Below, one piece after another: positions 50,256-59,416 of a stretch of DNA of 64,000 nt; the stretch's first letter is position 1; each line of letters opens with the position of its first letter. The notes beneath the pieces were generated by a model that did no database searches, was not told the origin of the DNA, and saw only the letters and a program-made list of their open reading frames with translations. The stretch spans positions 62,001 through 126,000 of the forward strand of contig CBDDDW010000025.1 of assembly GCA_965226805.1 (NCBI GenBank), given 5' to 3'. The translations under genes and the position numbers were made by a program. This DNA is from CBDDDW01 sp965226805 (lineage in GTDB: Bacteria > Chloroflexota > Dehalococcoidia > Lucifugimonadales > JAGWBF01).

Positions 50256-51701
50256 TCAGCCTATTTTAACTCTTTCCTGGACAAAACGATATACCGTTGT
50301 CTCTTCACTGGGGGTCAAGGCCAGCGCGACCGTGAGAGGCCCTAGCCTACCCGCGACCATGATAATCATGAACAGTATTTGACCAGTGTCGCTCAGCAGC
50401 GGCGGTACACTAGTGGACAGACCGGTCGTGCCGAAGGCCGAGACGGTGTCGAACATTAGGCTCAGAAAAGGTATGTTCGTATCCCTCTCGGTAAAAGTCA
50501 GGGCCATTGACATCAAGAAGACCAGAGCCATGCCGAGGGCTGCCACCGTCAGGGCCCTGTGGACCTGGAAGTGCGGTATCTCTCTACCAAAGGCTTCTGC
50601 CTCGAGCCTGCCCTTAATTGAGGAGATCGCCGCGGCTATAATAACCGCCAGCGTGGCTACTTTGATGCCGCCCGCCACCGAGCCGGCGGCACCCCCCACG
50701 AACATCAAGAAAGGATAAAAAAGATCGGTGAGCTCAGTGGTCTTTGAAAAATCCAGGGTCGTGAGCCCGGCCGTCCGTCCGCTGATCGAGTGGAACACGG
50801 ACTGGAACGCCTTCTGAAGCAGGGAGTATTTCCCGAGTGTATCATCGTTTTCATATTCGGCGATAAAGAACACCAGCGCACCCAAGACCCATAGAAAGAC
50901 GCTTGCGGTGATTACCATTTTGGTGTCCAGCGTGAACCTGGAGAACCGTCGCTGTCTAAAGACGTCCACGAGGACTGTCCAGCTTATTCCCCCTAGAATT
51001 ATGAGCACGGCAATAAACGCTAGGAGCAGTGTGTTGGAGAAAAACGCGGACAGATTGTCAGAATCGGGTAAGATCGTAAATCCGGCGTTGTTAAAGGCGG
51101 ACACAGAGAGGAATGCTGATTGCCATAGCGCTTCTCCTCCCGAGAAAGTGTCCTGGAGCCGCCACCAGATCACCGCGGTCCCAATGGCGTAGATCGTCAT
51201 GACGATCAGGATGATATTGCGAAGTACGGAAACCAGTCCTCCCAGCCGGTCTACCCCCATCGTGTCGCGCATAAGCATGCGTTCCGGTAAGGTGATGCGC
51301 TGCCCGATAATGATGAGGAAGAATGTTGCCAAGGATGTGAAACCCAGCCCACCCACTAGCATGAGGGTGAAGATTACTCCGTGCCCAAAAGAGCTCCAAT
51401 GTGTGGGGGTGTCAACGACCGTGTGGCCGGTTACCGTCACCGCTGAGGTTGCGGTGAAGAATGCTTCATGTAGGGTAGTTCGTCCGGCTTGTTCCTCGGA
51501 CATTGGGCTCTGGGATACGGGTAGAAACAGGAGCAGACCCCCCAGGAGTATCAACCCGGTAAAGCTATAGAAGAGGATAAAGGGCGGTGTGAAGCGCCGT
51601 GACGGATGCCTGATCCTGGAGCTCTTTACCACCGCAGGAAGCACATCCCGGACTCTAGGCCGACGTATTATCTTGTCGCCGATCCTTCCCTCTTGATCCA
51701 T
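50256..51701 (-). CDS. TrkH/KtrB potassium transporter
   Basis: 481 residues from ATG 51701. Multiple membrane helices arranged as four pore repeats with selectivity-filter-like segments: FFTATSAVTVTGHTVVDTPT, AFLSVSAFNNAGFTILPDSD, VFHSISGRTAGLTTLDFSKT and LMFDTVSAFGTTGLSTSVPP. It imports potassium through the cytoplasmic membrane, gated by TrkA/KtrA subunits encoded downstream. The frame is open to 51851, but the extra part has no family similarity; a start a few codons away is possible. Confidence 0.92.
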   Translation of the reverse strand: MDQEGRIGDKIIRRPRVRDVLPAVVKSSRIRHPSRRFTPPFILFYSFTGLILLGGLLLFLPVSQSPMSEEQAGRTTLHEAFFTATSAVTVTGHTVVDTPTHWSSFGHGVIFTLMLVGGLGFTSLATFFLIIIGQRITLPERMLMRDTMGVDRLGGLVSVLRNIILIVMTIYAIGTAVIWWRLQDTFSGGEALWQSAFLSVSAFNNAGFTILPDSDNLSAFFSNTLLLAFIAVLIILGGISWTVLVDVFRQRRFSRFTLDTKMVITASVFLWVLGALVFFIAEYENDDTLGKYSLLQKAFQSVFHSISGRTAGLTTLDFSKTTELTDLFYPFLMFVGGAAGSVAGGIKVATLAVIIAAAISSIKGRLEAEAFGREIPHFQVHRALTVAALGMALVFLMSMALTFTERDTNIPFLSLMFDTVSAFGTTGLSTSVPPLLSDTGQILFMIIMVAGRLGPLTVALALTPSEETTVYRFVQERVKIG

Positions 51702-51982
51702 TGTCACCGCCGAACCTGGGTCGCCTTCGCCTACTTGCCCACCCGCGTATACCGCAGACCTTCCGCCCTGTATCGGGCTAGATGTTTGGTGCCAAGTATA
51801 ACCCACGACCCGCGGAAGTGGAAGCTGACTTTTGTCGGGGAGGCGGTTCACAAAGCGACCTGAGCAAAGCGCGCGACGAGTAGACGGTTTATGAACCCGT
51901 CGCCTGATGAATCTTCCAGCCTGTTATGGAATCCAATATTAGTGGATAGGCCGTAACCAATATCAAGAGCAAGGGATCAAAT

Positions 51983-52330
51983 TTGTCGACTTATGAGCGA
52001 ATTGTTCACAAAAAGAGCCTTGACATAACAATACGCCCTATGCTAACTTCTGAATCCGAGAAAGGTGTAGTGAAGGAAATGGTACAACAGATAACGAGGT
52101 CGACGCCGAAAAAAGATCAAGAAACGGGCACATGTCGGCATCATTGGATCATCGAAGCTCCGACAGGTCCGGTGAGTCGCGGCGCGTGCCGTCTGTGTAG
52201 CGACGTACGGGAATTCAAAAATTACATAGAAGCGGCGCCCTGGGGTGATGATTCACCCTCACCGCAGCCTGACAGCCAGTTGTCAAAGGCCGCTGCCTCA
52301 GAGGATATGGGGGATTTCGAGGAGTCGTAG
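51983..52330 (+). CDS. Small hypothetical with Cys/His motif
   Basis: 115 residues from a TTG at 51983; internal ATGs at about 52040 or 52079 are alternatives. The core CRHHWIIEAPTGPVSRGACR followed by LCSDVREFKNYIE looks like a small treble-clef or rubredoxin-like metal site (Cys, His-His, Cys-x2-Cys). Polar, disordered ends surround it. I have the impression that similar short proteins recur in Chloroflexota genomes, but I know no function. Confidence 0.65.
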   Translation: MSTYERIVHKKSLDITIRPMLTSESEKGVVKEMVQQITRSTPKKDQETGTCRHHWIIEAPTGPVSRGACRLCSDVREFKNYIEAAPWGDDSPSPQPDSQLSKAAASEDMGDFEES

Positions 52331-52402
52331 GCTCCCTGGGTCCCCTTACGGCAAGGCGGTTATCCTCTAATCCACGGGCCCAATAGTCCTCGTCTGAGAT
52401 GT

Positions 52403-53173
52403 TTACCGGAACATGTCTCTTTCAGGAGCCCTGATCAGAGCGGCGGCTCCTTCAGGCAGGTCCGAAGTGTCCACCGGTTCGTATGTGAGGCCTTTTATTA
52501 GTGCCACCGGCACCTTGCTGACTTTGCCGGTGACCAGCTCGGCGGTAGCCGCCATTTCGTCGGCTACCGCGATAACTGTAGTCCTCATGGTGTGGCCCGA
52601 GGCGTCCTCCTTGCCCCTGTAGTCCTCCAGCGGCGGAATGCCAGCGATGCCTATCGCCACGTTCACGGCTCCCTCTCTCCACGGCCGCCCGAAGGTGTCG
52701 GAGATGATGACAGCCACCTCGGCCCCCAGGCGCTCGTTGATGCCCGTTCTTATACTCTTCGCCGACGCGTCGGGATCAATGGGCAGTAGGGCGACTGTAT
52801 CATCGCCCGGCACGTTGGATGCGTCTACTCCAGCATTGGCGCATATGAGCCCGTGCCGGGTCTCGCTGATGATGTTGCCCCTATCCATCCGCACGATCCG
52901 CACACTCTCCCTAAGAATGATCTCCGTGTGCCGAGGGTCCCGGTTATGCCCCTTCGATAGCTGAATTGCGATTTCCGAAGGCTGAACGTCGCGCAGTCGC
53001 ACGATGCGTCCCTCAGCCTTGGAGACTATTTTTTGCGTGACTACCAGGATATCCTTGTCCTCGATGGATAATCTCTGGCGCTGTAAACAGGCGGCGATGA
53101 TCTCCGCGAGGTCATCGCCCTCCTTGATTTCCGGGATCCCTTCCAACCCGATTACGCGAATCTCTGGCGCCAT
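52403..53173 (-). CDS. cofE: Coenzyme F420-0:L-glutamate ligase
   Basis: 256 residues: IRVIGLEGIPEIKEGDDLAE, ILVVTQKIVSKAEGRIVRL, ETRHGLICANAGVDASNVPG, VIISDTFGRPWREGAVNVAI and GIPPLEDYRGKEDASGHTMR. It adds gamma-linked glutamates to F420-0, so the organism makes or modifies F420. The family start (MAPEIRVIGLEG) gives ATG 53173; the frame extends upstream without support. The C-terminal FMN domain of actinobacterial FbiB is absent. Confidence 0.93.
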   Translation of the reverse strand: MAPEIRVIGLEGIPEIKEGDDLAEIIAACLQRQRLSIEDKDILVVTQKIVSKAEGRIVRLRDVQPSEIAIQLSKGHNRDPRHTEIILRESVRIVRMDRGNIISETRHGLICANAGVDASNVPGDDTVALLPIDPDASAKSIRTGINERLGAEVAVIISDTFGRPWREGAVNVAIGIAGIPPLEDYRGKEDASGHTMRTTVIAVADEMAATAELVTGKVSKVPVALIKGLTYEPVDTSDLPEGAAALIRAPERDMFR

Positions 53174-53364
53174 GGCATTTCTCCGGTTCCAGCCGCCCAC
53201 TCCGGCATGGCATGGTGATACCAAACATCTGGCGGGGCGTCTCCCATATGGCCGGCGGGAGGGCGGCTTTAGTATAGCGCGCCAAGGTTCGCTGTGCTAC
53301 AATTGACCCCTTCAGCCCGGATTCGAATAGCCGAGGCAACAACCGGCGCCGCGAGCACCCAAGC

Positions 53365-53937
53365 GTGACTTCATCCAAGAAAAAGATCTATACGAAATAT
53401 GGCGACCAGGGCGAGACTAGCCTCCTGTATGGAGGAAGAGTTTCCAAGGACGATGCCCACACCGAGGCCTATGGCATCATGGACGAGGCAGTCTCGACCA
53501 TCGGTCTGGCCCGAGCTATGTCCCAGGATGAGACGGTCCAGAAGATCCTGAGGGAGCTTCAGTGGGACCTGTTCACCATTGCCGCGGAACTTGCCACCGA
53601 CCCACAGCGGTACGATCTTTTCAAGCGACACTTCAAGCCCGTGACACCGGAGATGGTCATCGGCATAGAGAAGCTGATCGATGATCTCGAAGAGAAGATG
53701 GAGATGCCTAACTCTTTTATCCTGCCTGGTGGTTCGCCCTCCTCGGCTGCGATTGACATGGCGCGCTCAATAATCCGCACGGCGGAGCGGCGTACTGTGG
53801 CTCTGAAAAAGGAGGGCAAATTAACTAATCCGGATATCCTCAGCTACATGAACCGACTCGGAGACCTGCTCTTCGTGTTGGCCCGCTACCAAGACCGGGA
53901 CATGCCTCTGGACAGGTATAGTGGACAGAGGGCCTAA
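53365..53937 (+). CDS. Cob(I)yrinic/cobalamin adenosyltransferase, PduO type
   Basis: 190 residues: KKIYTKYGDQGETSLLYGGR carries the ATP-binding N-terminal motif, later FILPGGSPSSAAIDMARSII and RTAERRTVALKKEGK, then NRLGDLLFVLAR. It makes adenosylcobalamin by transferring adenosine from ATP, supplying mutases of the sort that MeaB (22650) protects. GTG start. Divergent from cofE. Confidence 0.92.
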   Translation: MTSSKKKIYTKYGDQGETSLLYGGRVSKDDAHTEAYGIMDEAVSTIGLARAMSQDETVQKILRELQWDLFTIAAELATDPQRYDLFKRHFKPVTPEMVIGIEKLIDDLEEKMEMPNSFILPGGSPSSAAIDMARSIIRTAERRTVALKKEGKLTNPDILSYMNRLGDLLFVLARYQDRDMPLDRYSGQRA

Positions 53938-53955
53938 GTCTGTCCTGGCCCCCGG

Positions 53956-54765
53956 ATGGCGTCCGAGAAGGAAGACATGCGGCGCCTGCCATCAGTCAGG
54001 GACCTGATCCAGAGCGGGCGAGACTGTCCGGTCCGGTGGGGTGTTCGTGTCCGCCAGGTGATCTATACGGGGTCCATACTCCTCTCTATGACTGTGATTG
54101 GGTGCGGAGGCACATCCACCCCAGTGCCCATCCCCCGTGAGACCTCCAGGCCTGTCAGCTTTATGACTCAGGATGGCTATGAAATCCAGGGGCGCCTTTT
54201 TGGAGAAGGCGAAACCGGTGTTGTGCTAACCCACATGTTCCCTGCCGATCAAACGAGCTGGTGGGAGTTCGCCCAGGCCCTGGCCGAGGAAGGCTATCTC
54301 GCTCTCGCATTCGATTTCCGAGGGTATCGGGATTCGGGGGGCGACAAGGAGATCGAGCTTATCGACCAGGACGTTGTGGGGGCACTCGCATTCTTGAGGG
54401 CGCAGGGGGCGTTGGAGGTCTTCCTAGTTGGGGCCAGCATGGGTGGGACTGCCTCGCTTAAAGTGGCGGCCCAACGAGGAAACGAAGTAGCCGGCGTCGT
54501 GACCCTCTCTGCGCCTATTGAGTTTGAGGGCATCAACGTTACGGGGCAACGAGTCGAGGTGCCTGTCCTCCTTCTGGCGGCTAAAGGAGACAGATCTGCC
54601 GCGAGGAACGTGAACTTGATGTTCGACGATGGAATCGTCACAGATCTGGCGGAACGCGTTGTGTACGAGGGCGTCAATGATCACGGGACCGATCTCCTCA
54701 AGGGCAGCAGCGGGACCGCGGCAAAGAGCAGGATTCTAAGCTTCCTGGAGACCCATCGTCAGTGA
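53956..54765 (+). CDS. Alpha/beta-hydrolase lipoprotein
   Basis: 269 residues. The N-terminus has a hydrophobic segment and lipobox-like SMTVIGCGGTS at about residue 47, so an exported lipoprotein is likely, although the start may be downstream. The hydrolase core shows VVLTHMFPADQTSWWEFA, FDFRGYRDSGGD, the nucleophile elbow VGASMGGTASLKVA and a terminal His in NDHGTDLLKG. Substrate is unknown. Its stop overlaps the hisH start by 4 bp. Confidence 0.8.
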   Translation: MASEKEDMRRLPSVRDLIQSGRDCPVRWGVRVRQVIYTGSILLSMTVIGCGGTSTPVPIPRETSRPVSFMTQDGYEIQGRLFGEGETGVVLTHMFPADQTSWWEFAQALAEEGYLALAFDFRGYRDSGGDKEIELIDQDVVGALAFLRAQGALEVFLVGASMGGTASLKVAAQRGNEVAGVVTLSAPIEFEGINVTGQRVEVPVLLLAAKGDRSAARNVNLMFDDGIVTDLAERVVYEGVNDHGTDLLKGSSGTAAKSRILSFLETHRQ

Positions 54766-55394
54766 GAGATCTGAAAGTAGCGGTCATCGATTACGAGTCC
54801 GGGAACCTCAAAAGTGTGTCCCGCGCCCTTGAGAGGGCGGGAGTACTCCCGGAAGTATCTGGCGATCCCAACGTGCTCCTTAGGGCGGACGCGGCGGTAC
54901 TCCCGGGAGTCGGAGCGGGTGATGCCGCCATGCGGGCCCTGGAACGACAGGGGCTGACGGAACCTCTCAGGAGGTTCGCGGCTTCTGGCAAGCCCTTTTG
55001 GGGGATTTGCTTAGGCTTGCAGCTACTCATGGACCGCACTGAAGAGGGTGACGCGCCGTGTCTTGGGATAGTCGCCGGGAAGACCCGGAGGTTGGCCCGT
55101 GGGTTGAAGGTGCCTCATATGGGTTGGAACACTGTCCAGTTCAATCTTGACCATCCCGTTTTCGAAGGCATCCCGGATGACGCGCACTTTTACTTTGTCC
55201 ACAGCTACTATGCCGAACCAAAGGATGACGGTCTGGTCGCCGGCACTACCGAGTATGGAGCGCGTTTCTGCAGTGTCGTCGTTCGGGATAACCTAATAGC
55301 CACTCAGTTCCATCCGGAGAAGAGCGGCCCCCTGGGGCTAAAGGTGTACGAGAATTTCGTCAGATACGCTCAAGACAGCGCCCGAGGGCAGTGA
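54762..55394 (+). CDS. hisH: Imidazole glycerol phosphate synthase, glutaminase subunit
   Basis: 210 residues, a class-I glutamine amidotransferase. VAVIDYESGNLKSVSRALER start, nucleophile Cys in FWGICLGLQLLMD and the His-x-Glu pair in TQFHPEKSGPLGLK. It feeds ammonia to HisF. GTG start coupled to the hydrolase gene. First of the his genes here: hisH, hisA, hisF, hisIE. Confidence 0.95.
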   Translation: MRDLKVAVIDYESGNLKSVSRALERAGVLPEVSGDPNVLLRADAAVLPGVGAGDAAMRALERQGLTEPLRRFAASGKPFWGICLGLQLLMDRTEEGDAPCLGIVAGKTRRLARGLKVPHMGWNTVQFNLDHPVFEGIPDDAHFYFVHSYYAEPKDDGLVAGTTEYGARFCSVVVRDNLIATQFHPEKSGPLGLKVYENFVRYAQDSARGQ

Positions 55395-55469
55395 ACATAG
55401 CCATGCGGCCCCAGGGGCTGCGAAAGGGCCGACTGAGGCCAACATTTCTAGATTAGGAAGCAGGGTTTC

Positions 55470-56186
55470 GTGGAGATCATTCCTGCTATCGACATCAAGT
55501 CCGGAAGGTGCGTCAGGCTCTTTCAGGGGGACTTCAGCAAGGAGACCATCTATTCGGATGATCCTTTGGCGGTGGCGCTGCGGTGGCAGAGTGAAGGCGC
55601 GTGCCGCCTGCATGTTGTGGACCTGGATGGCGCATCCCTCGGCAGGCTGGCCAACCTGGACGTCATCAAGCTGATCGCCGAGCGCGTCGACATACCAATA
55701 CAGGTAGGCGGAGGGATCAGAAGTTTCAAGGTGGCTATTGACCTTCTGGATGCGGGAGTAGATCGGGTTGTCCTGGGGACGGCAGCGGTGCTGGATCCCG
55801 GTCTGGTGATGGATGTGTCCCGTGAGCGGGGAAGCGACTCGATGATCGTGGCCGTGGACGCCCGCGATGGGCAGGTGTCCATCAAAGGCTGGACAGAGCG
55901 TACTTCGGTCAGTGCTGAAGAGTTGGTCCAACGCATGGACAAGCTGGGGGCAAGGCGTTTCCTCTATACGGATATTGCGCGAGACGGTACGCTGACGGAG
56001 CCGAACTTCACGTCCATTCGTGAGATGGTACAAGGCACTGCCCATCCGGTTCTGGCGTCGGGTGGAGTGTCGTCCACGGAACACATCAGAGAGCTGGCGA
56101 CGACCGGAGTGGAGGGGGCGATATTGGGGATGGCCCTCTATTCCGGATACCTATCCTTCGAAGAGGCGATGGCTGCCGCGAATTAG
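55470..56186 (+). CDS. hisA: ProFAR isomerase
   Basis: 238 residues, TIM barrel of histidine synthesis: EIIPAIDIKSGRCVRLFQGD (catalytic Asp), QVGGGIRSFKVAIDLLDAG, VAVDARDGQVSIKGW, YTDIARDGTLTEPN (second catalytic Asp) and ASGGVSSTEHIREL. GTG start. It lies 75 bp after hisH. All catalytic and phosphate-binding positions are kept. Confidence 0.95.
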   Translation: MEIIPAIDIKSGRCVRLFQGDFSKETIYSDDPLAVALRWQSEGACRLHVVDLDGASLGRLANLDVIKLIAERVDIPIQVGGGIRSFKVAIDLLDAGVDRVVLGTAAVLDPGLVMDVSRERGSDSMIVAVDARDGQVSIKGWTERTSVSAEELVQRMDKLGARRFLYTDIARDGTLTEPNFTSIREMVQGTAHPVLASGGVSSTEHIRELATTGVEGAILGMALYSGYLSFEEAMAAAN

Positions 56187-56250
56187 TTATGCGCGAGGAC
56201 GCTTCTCATGACATTCGCGGCACGCATCACGATACCAGGGGCCTAGAGAT

Positions 56251-56841
56251 ATGTCCAAGCTTTCTTCGCTGAGCACCCAGGAAATCATAGACTGGCACCT
56301 CCGTCCGGAACGCCTGGAGGAGCTTGATCCCTTCATGGTCGTTATGTATATGCCCATTGATCAGTTTGACCACGTAGCGGATATCGGATGTGGACCAGGC
56401 TATTTTACCTTGCCTTTGGCCAAGCACCTGGTACACGGTAAGCTCTACGCCCTCGACATAGAGGACCGGATGCTGGACGGGGTCCGCATGAGAGTGGGCG
56501 AGGCTAAGCTCGGCAACGTGGAGGTATTGAAGTGCAGCGCAACCGATTTCCCGCTCACCAAGGGCTCCATTGATGGCGCCTTATTGTCCTTGGTCACTCA
56601 GGAGGCCCCTGATCGGGCCGACTTCTTGAGGGCCGTGAGAGACCTGCTCAAGCCCGGGGGGTGGTGCACAATCCTGGAGTGGCACGAGGCCCTGAATCTT
56701 GATGATGCCGAGGTAGGAGCGCCATTCGAAGACCCCATCCACCCAGCCGAGCTAGAGGGATTGCTCAGATCCGTAGGTTTTCGGGTCGGGTCTTCGCGTA
56801 ACATTGGCCACGGCTATTATATGGCAATGGCGAGACGGTGA
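56251..56841 (+). CDS. SAM-dependent methyltransferase, class I
   Basis: 196 residues: VADIGCGPGYFTLPLAKHLV (motif I), LYALDIEDRMLDGVRMRVGE, GALLSLVTQEAPDRADFLRA and LKPGGWCTILEWHEAL, a UbiE/Methyltransf_11-type fold. Substrate is unknown. It is placed inside the histidine cluster between hisA and hisF, same strand, with 40-65 bp gaps; a histidine-related role is not implied by sequence. Confidence 0.85.
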   Translation: MSKLSSLSTQEIIDWHLRPERLEELDPFMVVMYMPIDQFDHVADIGCGPGYFTLPLAKHLVHGKLYALDIEDRMLDGVRMRVGEAKLGNVEVLKCSATDFPLTKGSIDGALLSLVTQEAPDRADFLRAVRDLLKPGGWCTILEWHEALNLDDAEVGAPFEDPIHPAELEGLLRSVGFRVGSSRNIGHGYYMAMARR

Positions 56842-56880
56842 CTGACACGTGAGATCGGGTGCCGGCCTGCGAGCGAGAAT

Positions 56881-57729
56881 ATGCTCACCAAACGCATAAT
56901 CCCCTGCCTTGACGTCGACGCCGGGCGCGTCGTAAAGGGGGTCAGCTTTGTGGACCTCCGGGATGCGGGTGACCCAGCGGAGTTGGCTGCGATATACGAT
57001 CGGGAGGGTGGCGATGAGCTGGTGTTCCTCGACATAACGGCCAGCGCCCAGGCTCGCGATACCATGGTGGATGTGGTAGGGAGGGTGTCTCAAGAGGTGT
57101 TTATCCCGCTCACAGTGGGGGGCGGCATCCGGACCGTCGAGGATGTTCGCCGCATGCTCAGAGCCGGAGCCGACAAAGTGTCGGTGAACACCGCGGCCGT
57201 CAATAATCCAGACTTGATCCGTCAAGGGGCGGACCGGTTTGGCAGTCAATGTATCGTGATAGCCATCGACGCCAAGCGCATCGAATCTTCGGGTGGACCC
57301 TTCGATGCCCCGGCAGAGCTCAAGGACCGGGGAAAGCAGCGGGGCGACGGTATTGCGCTGGGGCCGGACTCCCATTGGGAGGTGTACACCCATGGAGGTC
57401 GCACACCCACCCGTATAGACGCGGTGAAGTGGGCCATCAGGGCTACGACGTTAGGGGCTGGTGAGGTACTGCTGACCAGCATGGATGCCGACGGAAGGCA
57501 GGATGGATACGACCTGGAGCTGACCAAAGCCATATCAGTGTCGGTCTCGGTGCCGGTTATAGCCAGTGGAGGCGCCGGCAACCTCGAGCACTTAAACGAG
57601 GCGTTTGTCCAAGGTAAGGCCGATGCCGTACTGGCCGCCAGCATATTTCACTTCGGGACTTACTCCATAGCACAGGCCAAGGAATATCTAGCGACAAGGG
57701 GACTGCCGGTGCGGCTCTCTACCGTATGA
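56881..57729 (+). CDS. hisF: Imidazole glycerol phosphate synthase, cyclase subunit, with insertion
   Basis: 282 residues against the usual 250-255. LTKRIIPCLDVDAGRVVKGV has the catalytic Asp11; VGGGIRTVEDVRRML, VIAIDAKRIES (catalytic Asp), VYTHGGRTPTRIDAV, LLTSMDADGRQDGYDLELTK and VIASGGAGNLEHLNEAF follow. The excess is an insertion of roughly 25-28 residues after IDAKRIES, containing DAPAELKDRGKQRGDG, in the loop after strand 5 at the catalytic face. The ends of the frame are normal. Confidence 0.93.
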   Translation: MLTKRIIPCLDVDAGRVVKGVSFVDLRDAGDPAELAAIYDREGGDELVFLDITASAQARDTMVDVVGRVSQEVFIPLTVGGGIRTVEDVRRMLRAGADKVSVNTAAVNNPDLIRQGADRFGSQCIVIAIDAKRIESSGGPFDAPAELKDRGKQRGDGIALGPDSHWEVYTHGGRTPTRIDAVKWAIRATTLGAGEVLLTSMDADGRQDGYDLELTKAISVSVSVPVIASGGAGNLEHLNEAFVQGKADAVLAASIFHFGTYSIAQAKEYLATRGLPVRLSTV

Positions 57730-57829
57730 CGCCCCATACTGTATCTCGAGTTGGTGCATGAACCGAGGCCTCCATAATGGCTCACAGGGCTATTCTATGA
57801 ATATGCCGGATTGGGCTTAAGCTAAGGCC

Positions 57830-58540
57830 GTGATTACAGCCGTGATCTTCGATATGTACGAGACCTTGGCCAGGAATACGAGGGACTTCTGGCTGGAAAC
57901 GTTCAAGAACATATGCCGGGCCCAGGGTCTTGACGTGGATTACCGGCTCCTGTTTCAGGAGTGGAAAGCACTGGAAATGGTGTTTAGAAAAGAACGCATG
58001 AATCTGGAGGCGCCGGAGCAGAGTCCGCCTTTCAAGACCTACAAAGAGGCCTGGCGCGACTGCTTCGTCCAAGCATTCGACAAACTGGGATTGAAGGGGG
58101 ATGCTGCTGTGGCGGCCGGGGATGCCGTCCGCGACCTGGGACAAAGAGAGCCTTATCCGGATGCAGCAGAAGCCCTTCCGGTGATCCAGGCCGGCTGGAG
58201 GACTGGAGTGCTGTCCAATGCAGATAACGGCTTCCTTTTTCCCCTGCTCGAAAACCTGGGGTGGCAATTTGAAACAGTGCTCTCTTCCGAGCAAGCAAGA
58301 GCGTACAAGCCCCTGCCTGCACCCTTTCTCCAGGTCCTAGAGAAGCTGGGGGTGGAACCGGGCGAGGTTGTATACGTGGGGGACTCGCTGTACGATGACA
58401 TATTGGGGGCAAAGGGAGTGGGCATGAGGGCCGCATGGGTTAACCGGTACGGCGCTGAACGGAGCTCGAAGTATCCGAGGCCGGACTTCGAGATCCGAAG
58501 TCTGACTGAGCTGCCGGAGATGCTCGAGCCGGTGCGGTGA
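57830..58540 (+). CDS. HAD-superfamily hydrolase
   Basis: 236 residues, subfamily IA type: AVIFDMYETLARN (nucleophile region; the second acidic position is followed by Tyr rather than the usual Asp-Gly), GVLSNADNGF (motif II), SSEQARAYKPLPAPF (Lys, motif III) and VVYVGDSLYDDILGAKGVGM (motif IV). The motif I DMYET variant keeps Asp1 and may lack the second Asp. Located between hisF and hisIE, so it could be the histidinol-phosphate phosphatase, but this is only a guess. GTG start. Confidence 0.82.
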   Translation: MITAVIFDMYETLARNTRDFWLETFKNICRAQGLDVDYRLLFQEWKALEMVFRKERMNLEAPEQSPPFKTYKEAWRDCFVQAFDKLGLKGDAAVAAGDAVRDLGQREPYPDAAEALPVIQAGWRTGVLSNADNGFLFPLLENLGWQFETVLSSEQARAYKPLPAPFLQVLEKLGVEPGEVVYVGDSLYDDILGAKGVGMRAAWVNRYGAERSSKYPRPDFEIRSLTELPEMLEPVR

Positions 58541-58568
58541 CCCTGTCCCCTGAGCAAGGAGGCGGATC

Positions 58569-59189
58569 ATGGAAGTAAAGCTTAACGACCAGGGCCTTGT
58601 GCCGGCCATAGCCCAGGACATCAACACCGGCCAGGTTCTCATGCTCGGGTACATGAACCCGGGCTCGTTAAAGCGCACCGTGGAGGGGGACCAGGTCTGG
58701 TTCTACAGCCGCAGCCGCGAGGACCTCTGGCATAAAGGGGAGGTCTCGGGCAATTACCTGAACCTGAAGGAAGCCTACGTCGATTGTGACGGGGATACCT
58801 TGCTCCTCCGGGTTGAACCCGACGGGCCAACGTGCCACACCGGCAACGTCTCCTGCTTCTTTACTCGGCTGGACGGGCTGCCCGACTCTTACCAGCATTC
58901 GGACCCTGGATCGGGGATTCTGGAAGAGCTTTTCGCGGTAATCCAGGAACGTAAGCGGGACATGCCTCAGGGGAGCTACACGGCCAAGCTCCTCCAGGAC
59001 GGGATAGGCCGCATCGCCCAGAAGGTGATCGAGGAAGCGGGAGAGAGCGCCCTCGCGGCGGCCCAGGGCCAGAAAGATGACTTGCCCGGCGAGGTGGCAG
59101 ATCTCCTATACCACGTCCTGGTACTGCTGGCTGCATCGGATACGACGCCTAGCAAGGTTTGGCAGGAGCTTCGAGAGAGGCGTGGCTAG
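58569..59189 (+). CDS. hisIE: Bifunctional phosphoribosyl-AMP cyclohydrolase / phosphoribosyl-ATP pyrophosphatase
   Basis: 206 residues. HisI part (about 1-110): NTGQVLMLGYMNPGSLKRTV, VWFYSRSREDLWHKGEVSGN, zinc sites YVDCDGDTLLLRV and CHTGNVSCF. HisE part (about 115-206): YTAKLLQDGIGRIAQKVIEE and EVADLLYHVLVLLAA. It catalyses the second and third steps of histidine synthesis. GGAGG eight bases before the ATG. Last his gene of the cluster. Confidence 0.95.
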   Translation: MEVKLNDQGLVPAIAQDINTGQVLMLGYMNPGSLKRTVEGDQVWFYSRSREDLWHKGEVSGNYLNLKEAYVDCDGDTLLLRVEPDGPTCHTGNVSCFFTRLDGLPDSYQHSDPGSGILEELFAVIQERKRDMPQGSYTAKLLQDGIGRIAQKVIEEAGESALAAAQGQKDDLPGEVADLLYHVLVLLAASDTTPSKVWQELRERRG

Positions 59190-59416
59190 TACTACGTGAG
59201 CGGGACTTCATCCGCGAGTCCGGGTGGCGTTCATTCCTTGACACCTTAGATTCTTCGCTTCTCTCAGAATGACATTGTCGGTAGACATTATCAGATTGAC
59301 ATTAACTGGGTAGCAGCTTGAGCCGGGTCGCCCCCGCGGCGGTTAGAAGCCATCACCAATCTTTCTTGCTCCGGCCGAACGAAGTCTAGCTGTCGAGCGA
59401 GGGAAGGGAGTACCAA
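59190..59416. other. Intergenic with dispersed-repeat remnant
   Basis: GATTCTTCGCTTCTCTCAGA followed by ATGACA (about 59249-59274) is an imperfect ATTCT/AGAAT inverted repeat that resembles a dispersed repeat family seen in many uncultured bacteria. No gene is seen in the gap. Confidence 0.4.
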
